Shown here in pieces: positions 1 through 4,400 of a DNA stretch of 6,056 nt. Position 1 is the stretch's first letter; each line of letters starts with the position of its first letter. The stretch is taken from NCBI GenBank assembly GCA_026993705.1, contig JALWSJ010000198.1:1-6056 (forward strand), in the 5' to 3' direction. Origin of the DNA: Flavobacteriales bacterium. GTDB lineage: Bacteria > Bacteroidota > Bacteroidia > Flavobacteriales_D > Parvicellaceae. A program made the position numbers and the translations under genes. The notes below the pieces were generated by a model that searched no databases, was not told the origin of the DNA, and was given only the letters and a program-made list of their open reading frames with translations.

Positions 1-505
1 ACCCCAAAGAAGCTAAACACAAACCTTCCCTAACCGCAGCTGCCGAACCTCCGGAAGAGCCTCCGGGTACACGACTATTGTCGATAGGGTTTAGCACGTT
101 TCCGTAAGCACTGTTTTCGTTAGAGCCTCCCATTGCAAATTCATCACAATTTAAACGCCCGACGATAATTGCATCTTCTGCCAACAACCGATTAACCACA
201 GTTGCATTATAAATCGCCTCAAAGCCTTCCAATATTTTAGAAGCTCCCGAAACTTTGTGATTTTTATAGCTGATATTATCTTTAATACCAATGACCAATC
301 CTGCCAATTTACCGGCAGTTCCGCACTTTAATTTAGCATCGACCTCCTTAGCTTTCGCCAAAGCATACTGCTCAAAAACCTCCAAAAATGAATTGGTTTT
401 CGATTTCTTGATTTTTTCGATATAAGACGTAGTCAACTCAACACAAGAGACCACTCCATTATCCAAATCCTCCCGAACGGTAGCGTACGAAGTGTATTTT
501 TTCAT
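1..505 (-). CDS. gatA: Asp-tRNA(Asn)/Glu-tRNA(Gln) amidotransferase subunit A, 5' part (3' end beyond window)
   Basis: GatA is the amidase subunit of the GatCAB complex. It releases ammonia from glutamine so that misacylated Glu-tRNA(Gln) or Asp-tRNA(Asn) can be amidated in the cytosol. The frame opens with ATG at 505-503 (MKKYTSYATVREDL) and gives 168 codons without a stop before the window edge; a full GatA is near 480 residues. The amidase signature is clear. The catalytic lysine is K75 in GIKDNI, and the glycine/serine-rich motif PGGSSGGSAAAV (147-158) supplies the cis-serine. By the 75-residue spacing known in this family, that should be S150. The visible sequence stops at ASLG, just before the expected SDTGGS segment with the nucleophilic serine (predicted residue 174). 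NCDEFAMGGSNENSAYG (119-135) is also typical of GatA rather than of other amidases. The start lies 5 bases after the tatA stop, so the two genes are probably cotranscribed and perhaps translationally coupled. No strong Shine-Dalgarno sequence is present, as is usual in Bacteroidota. Confidence 0.96.
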   Translation of the reverse strand, partial: MKKYTSYATVREDLDNGVVSCVELTTSYIEKIKKSKTNSFLEVFEQYALAKAKEVDAKLKCGTAGKLAGLVIGIKDNISYKNHKVSGASKILEGFEAIYNATVVNRLLAEDAIIVGRLNCDEFAMGGSNENSAYGNVLNPIDNSRVPGGSSGGSAAAVREGLCLASLG

Positions 506-510
506 GAAAT

Positions 511-711
511 TTACTTTTCTATCTTATCCAAATCCTCGTTATCGTTTCCTTGTGTAGCGTCTTTAAACTCCTTCACTCCTTTTCCCAATCCTTTCATCAA
601 TTCCGGTATTTTTTTACCTCCGAAAAGCAATAAAACCACCACCGCAATCAAAACAGCCTGAGGCCAACCTATCATCCCTGCTTCCAATGTATTCACCATA
701 GCTAGTACCAT
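511..711 (-). CDS. tatA: Sec-independent (twin-arginine) protein translocase subunit TatA/E
   Basis: TatA oligomerises in the inner membrane to form the passage through which TatC delivers folded proteins carrying twin-arginine signal peptides. The 66-residue product has the family layout: a short N-terminal part with a polar residue (Q18) 12 residues before the hinge phenylalanine, the same distance as Q8 to F20 in E. coli TatA; one membrane helix (about 17-30); the FG hinge (F30 G31); the amphipathic helix GGKKIPELMKGLGKGVKEFKDA (31-52); and an acidic, polar tail. The start is uncertain. ATG at 711-709 is the longest choice, but ATG at 699-697 (M5) or 675-673 (M13) would give an N-terminus closer to usual TatA length. 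No Shine-Dalgarno sequence decides between them. A candidate -7 element lies 30 bases upstream of the first ATG. gatA follows after 5 bases. No tatC is visible. The short size and glycine-rich helix favour TatA/E over TatB. Confidence 0.94.
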   Translation of the reverse strand: MVLAMVNTLEAGMIGWPQAVLIAVVVLLLFGGKKIPELMKGLGKGVKEFKDATQGNDNEDLDKIEK

Positions 712-740
712 AATTCTCTAACGTTTTTATATTAATCTCA

Positions 741-748
741 CAAAGGTA
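741..748 (-). promoter_or_regulatory. Candidate Bacteroidota -7 promoter element for tatA-gatA
   Basis: Read on the minus strand, this is TACCTTTG, an exact match to the TAnnTTTG element recognised by the Bacteroidota primary sigma factor. It ends 29 bases before the first tatA ATG, which would leave a 5' leader of about 20-25 bases. The partner -33 TTG is not convincing: the nearest TTG (760-762) is only 11 bases upstream, too close, and the expected position has CTTCTT. The call rests on the -7 match and on its position. Confidence 0.5.
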
Positions 749-798
749 AACAATTTATACAAAAGTATAAGAAGGCTTGTATTATTATTTGGGCGTTC

Positions 799-856
799 CC
801 CTCATTTCCAAAAGAAACATATCGCTCTCGCGAAACGTTTCTTTTGGAAATGAGGG
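799..856. repeat. Hairpin I of repeat copy 1 (20-bp perfect stem)
   Basis: The left arm at 799-818 (CCCTCATTTCC...GAAAC) and the right arm at 837-856 are perfect reverse complements over 20 bp. The 18-base loop holds a further 4-bp mini-stem (TCGC at 822-825 with GCGA at 830-833). The stem starts immediately after box A and ends immediately before box B. No T-run follows on either strand, so it is not a classical intrinsic terminator. Confidence 0.9.
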
Positions 857-874
857 TCGGGCTATCCGCTATAT

Positions 875-906
875 CTTTTGCCCTCCAAAAGGAGGGAAAA
901 CAAAAG
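875..906. repeat. Hairpin II of repeat copy 1
   Basis: CCCTCC (881-886) pairs with GGAGGG (891-896) around an AAAA loop. The stem can be extended by CTTTTG (875-880) with CAAAAG (901-906), leaving AAAA (897-900) as a bulge on one side. It occupies the slot between boxes B and C, where copy 2 has a completely different and longer stem. Confidence 0.8.
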
Positions 907-981
907 GATGCCGCTCCTATCCCTAACGCAAGTGAAATTGGCGAAAAGAAAGTGAATTTTTGGTTTCTTAGACGATGAATA

Positions 982-1015
982 AAAATTTTGCATAGCACCC
1001 GCTATGGAAAATTTT
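982..1015. repeat. AT-rich hairpin with CATAGC/GCTATG core
   Basis: AAAATTTTGCATAGC (982-996) pairs with GCTATGGAAAATTTT (1001-1015), with one G/G mismatch and a four-base ACCC loop. Its left arm overlaps the tail of repeat copy 1; its right arm lies outside the part shared with copy 2. It may be a terminator-like or recombination-related structure, but no function can be assigned. Confidence 0.6.
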
Positions 1016-1151
1016 CATGAAGAAGGATAAGGAATCAAAAAACGCTTTATACCGTCTATTTTGCTAGTGTTGGGGATACGAGCCCTAACGCAAACACAGT
1101 TAAGAGAAACAAAAGTAAAAAACAACTAAACTAAAAATTTCCGGAGTTGAA
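996..1151. other. Non-coding centre between the two inverted repeats
   Basis: This stretch lies between the two repeat copies and has no convincing reading frame or RNA gene. It contains the right arm of the AT-rich hairpin, a segment at 1072-1095 that resembles the end of repeat box C, and otherwise A-rich sequence. It may be degraded repeat material. Confidence 0.5.
1072..1095 (+). repeat. Possible fragment of a third repeat copy (box C only)
   Basis: CCCTAACGCAA (1083-1093) matches 11 of 11 bases of box C and the start of the tail in copy 1 (921-931), in the same orientation. It is preceded by GGGGATACGAG and followed by A-rich sequence, as after the other copies. Boxes A and B are absent upstream. 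The match is short, so chance or simple similarity is possible. Confidence 0.35.
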
Positions 1152-1246
1152 CTATGTGAAATTTATTCATCATCTAAAGAAACTAAAACTAATTTTCTTA
1201 CCGCTCTTTTCACGTGAGTTAGGGATAGAACGGCGTGTTTGAGCTC

Positions 1247-1350
1247 TTTTTTGCTTGCTTGCTTTATCCCAATTAAATATATAGATGTAATCTACTAAAA
1301 TTAATTCCCTATGACTAATCTATATATTTAATTGGTTTGCAAGCAAAAAA
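1247..1350. repeat. Hairpin II of repeat copy 2 (long AT-rich two-part stem)
   Basis: The inner arms at 1269-1286 and 1318-1335 are perfect reverse complements over 18 bp (CCAATTAAATATATAGAT on one strand). The outer arms TTTTTTGCTTGC (1247-1258) and GCAAGCAAAAAA (1339-1350) add 12 bp. An asymmetric internal loop separates the two parts, partly because GCTTGC is repeated on the left side. The apical loop is 31 bases. The sequence is unrelated to hairpin II of copy 1. Confidence 0.88.
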
Positions 1351-1370
1351 AGCGAGTAGTGATAGCCCGA

Positions 1371-1429
1371 CCATTACGGCGTTAAAAAGTGGTGTAGTGC
1401 AACGAAACTACTTTTTTATGCCGTAATGG
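1371..1429. repeat. Hairpin I of repeat copy 2, just downstream of the transporter gene
   Basis: CCATTACGGC (1371-1380) pairs with GCCGTAATGG (1420-1429). Further pairing is possible inside, such as AAAAAGT (1384-1390) with ACTTTTT (1410-1416), or alternatively GTAGT with ACTAC. It lies 20 bases past the transporter stop codon and could stabilise or end that transcript. It lacks a trailing T-run on the minus strand. Confidence 0.8.
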
Positions 1430-1449
1430 GAACGCCCAAATCATTCTTT

Positions 1450-4400
1450 TTAACTTAATAAACCTCTTTGTCTTAGGTACTTGGTTATGTAAACTTGCAT
1501 GTAAGGGTTTAGTGTTAAGGTTTTTTCTTCTTGTTCTATTAAGCCCATTCGTTGAAGACTACTTATTTTTTCTTTTAATTGTTGAGGCGAGTAAGTATTG
1601 GAATAGACCAACTCCAGTCGCTCTACGGATATTTTTTTATGTAGTAATATTTGAAGCAAAATATTGTCTAAGCGATAATTTAATACTTCGGGTAAATCAT
1701 CGGTGCAGATTGTTTCGTATTGCAGGGTATTGTTTTCTACGTCTTTTACATTGCCCAACCACGTGTAAAATGATGCTCCTATGTTCCCTTCGGATACGGC
1801 TGTTATACGTTTCATAATCTTGTTTTCGGTACCTGTGCCAAGTTCTTTTTCTTTTTTGCCGTTCCACGAAAATTGCATACCTCCGCTTTTGTGTCTTGTT
1901 AAAATAGCTTGCTTTATTTGATGTATTTTTAAGGGAGATATGGTGATGGTTTCTTGTAACAAGGTGTCTATTTTTGTGGCTTGACGTATGAGTTTGTAAA
2001 AATGTGTGTTGCAACTCAGTATAAAAAAGATGCGGTTATTGTGTTGTTCTACGATGTTTAATAAAGCATCGATTACCCCAAGTCCCTTTTCCGTTCTTGT
2101 CCACCACAACTCAAAATCTTCGATAACGATTACGGTTTGTTCAGGTACTTGTTCTAATATTTGTTGAGTGGGTTTATTCTTTGCGAATGTAGTTTGAAAA
2201 GCTCTATCGACCATTCGTTGTGCATTATCGAATAGTGCCGGTGGTTTTTCCAATCGGTAAAACTGCAATTCGCTATGTGTTTTTTCTATATTTTCGATAA
2301 GGTAAGTTGCTCCGCACAACCTTTCTCCGGTAAAAAGAACGGCTCCGGAATTTCCGAATTGAAATTGATGTAATGTTTTATTGAATTGTTCTATTTCTTG
2401 TTTTCTGTTTTCTAAAGGTTTTGTTCCTGCACTATGTTTACCCGTAAATAATTGACGATAGTAAAAAGGTATCTTTTTCTCCAATTCATTGCTTAGCGAT
2501 ACTTTATCGGCGAAAGAACGCATCACCGAATGCGGATTAACCAATTCTTTGGTTCGATGATGATAGCTTGATTTTGCTAACAAGTCATTTATCGAGATGC
2601 TTAGTTTATCTATTTGTGTATTTCCCTTTTCCGCCAAAAAAGATAGTTTTTTTATGTATTTATAGTACCCTTTTTTGACTTTTTCTTTGCGTATGACTCC
2701 GTTTAGTTCATCGGCTTGATGAACTACCACATCATCGGTTAAAAGCTGTTTGATTTGACGTTCTAATTCCCGTGTTTTGTGTTTTGATTTTTGAGCTACC
2801 GCTAGGATATGTTCTTTTGATTCGTTGAGTTCCTTTTTAGCTTTTTCTTTTACTTCCGACAATGAATTATTTTCGTCTTGACGATTACTTAACGTGTACT
2901 GTAAAAGTCTTACCGTATTTTCCATTCTCAACGACTCGGACTTGATGTCGTTTTCTATTTGATGCAACAATGTATTGAAGTTGTCTAATACTCGATTTTC
3001 AATAAGAAAATAGGCGATTTTACGCACGTTTATTCTTTCTGAAAGCAGGTCGTCTTCTGTTGATAAATTTGTTTTTCCCGCCGGTACGACTTCTACTTCA
3101 TACGGTAATTTATCTAACACTTCTTTGAACTCTTTTTTCAACTCATTGGCGTATCGTTCGGTCTTAAAGTTTATTCCTATTTCCAAAAGTTTATTTTCAA
3201 AACTTTCCAGTTCATCGATGGAAACAATAGCATCAATTTTTTGAGTTAAATCTTGATTCAGATGCAAAACGGGTGAAATATGCTCTTGCTCTACCTCGTG
3301 ATACACTTTCCCTAACTGAGGATAAAGAATATTTCGTTTGTCGATTAATTCAACCCCGACCAAAAGCTGATCTATGTAAAGACTTGATGCCTTTTTCCAT
3401 AGTTTAGGGTAGCTAGAAATGGATTGATACACTTCTTTCATTGTAGAAGGGGTATATTCCTCTTCACGAAAATCGATTATATCCTTAACCGTCAACTTGT
3501 TGGAATCTGCTATAATTGAGTTACAAAGCCTTCTACTTAATTTATTTAACTCGTCAAAAGCAGCTTGTTGTTCTTTGATTAGTTCATTATCAAGTAAAGC
3601 TCCCAACGTTTTTATAAGAGCTTGTTTAGCCTCCGGATTTGTTTGTTCTTCCCAATCCTTTAGCCATTTTTTCAGAACAAGTCTCAGCTGATAACTCGTC
3701 GTGCTAAAATGTCCTAATTCTTCTTTATAGGCTGATAGATATCCGTTCTCAAAATGATGTTGAGCCAGTGATTTAACCTTGACCCTTATCGAAGGTGTTT
3801 TTGACCAACGTTTTAGTTTTCGCTTTTGCTTTTGTACCGCCACCGAATCATCCGGTTGTATTGCTAGTTCTTTTTCGGTATATTCTCGTACTACAACAGT
3901 CGGCAATTGATTTAAATGTTGTTGAATTTTATTTATTTGCTTATGAATTTCTTTTGCTAAAGTTTGACTTATTTCTTCTAAACGATGCTCTTTTACGTCG
4001 TCAAGCAATTCTATTAATTTTGGCGTAATTTGTTCTGTATTATTGTTTTGTTCTATAACAGTTGATAGTGCCGAACAAACTTTTTGAAAAGCGGTGAAAG
4101 AAGCATGAACAAAATGCTCATTGGTTGTTTGCAATCTTCTGTCTAGTTCCTCTATAACATTATTTATTTTTTCTCCACCGGTACGAGAAAGAGAAGGTAG
4201 CGAATAAACAGGTTTACCTATCTCGTTATTTGTACTGTGCAATTGTGTTTCTATTTCTGTGCTCAGTGTGTTTTTTTCGGTAAAATCAGAGGAAGGCTTT
4301 AACAATAGAGTTGTTCCGATAACAGCAAGCAATTCATTCGTTTCATGTATAAATGATTGACTGTTATTTGCTGTAATTTCCGGTAGATTTACAACTATTA

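Larger units (their letters stand above)
787..995 (+). repeat. Structured intergenic repeat, copy 1 (two hairpins between conserved boxes)
   Basis: This non-coding repeat is homologous to the inverted copy at 1152-1441. In order it has box A, ATTTGGGCGTTC (787-798); hairpin I (799-856); box B, TCGGGCTATC (857-866); hairpin II (875-906); box C, GCCGCTCCTATCCCTAAC (910-927); and an A-rich tail to about 995 ending in GATGAATAAA and CATAG. Boxes A and B are identical in the two copies and box C nearly so. The hairpin arms share no sequence but start and stop at the same places. The tail is recognisably similar (I estimate about three quarters identical by eye). From memory, repeats with these boxes are scattered through flavobacterial genomes; I cannot search to confirm that. 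Function is unknown: it could be a REP/MITE-like sequence, a transcript end, or part of a structured RNA. Confidence 0.8.
1152..1441 (-). repeat. Structured intergenic repeat, copy 2 (inverted, longer hairpins)
   Basis: Read on the minus strand, this has the same architecture as copy 1: ATTTGGGCGTTC, then a hairpin (1429-1371), TCGGGCTATC (1370-1361), a second long hairpin (about 1350-1247), GCCGTTCTATCCCTAAC (1234-1218), and an A-rich tail with GATGAATAAA and CATAG (to 1152). It begins 8 bases after the stop codon of the transporter gene. It is longer than copy 1 (290 against 209 bases) because hairpin II is much bigger. With copy 1 it forms a 655-bp inverted arrangement whose outer ends are the same 14-base sequence ATTTGGGCGTTCCC. 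Confidence 0.8.

Noticed and set aside
793..929. Closing stem between GCGTT of box A and AACGC after box C
   Set aside because: It pairs perfectly in copy 1 but has a mismatch in copy 2 (AACTC) with no compensating change in box A, so it is not supported as conserved structure.
787..930. tRNA or tRNA-like gene, suggested by the GGGCG start and the GGTCGGGCTATCC segment
   Set aside because: No acceptor stem, anticodon arm or T-loop can be formed. The conserved boxes do not pair as a cloverleaf, and the hairpin sizes vary too much between copies.
738..998. 86-residue minus-strand reading frame upstream of tatA
   Set aside because: It lies almost entirely within repeat copy 1, crosses both hairpins, and its product has no recognisable domain. 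The tatA promoter candidate also overlaps its end.
787..1441. CRISPR array
   Set aside because: There are only two or three copies, in inverted orientation and with internal hairpins, with no regular repeat-spacer periodicity and no cas genes.
1512..2014. Reading frames of about 100 residues on both strands inside the transporter gene
   Set aside because: They are out-of-frame shadows of the long coding sequence, with compositions unlike real proteins (for example, rich in His, Arg and Cys).
3497..4028. Plus-strand frames of 64 and 77 residues opposite the helical region
   Set aside because: They are antisense to a well-supported gene. The hydrophobic look comes from the complement of Lys/Glu/Gln codons.
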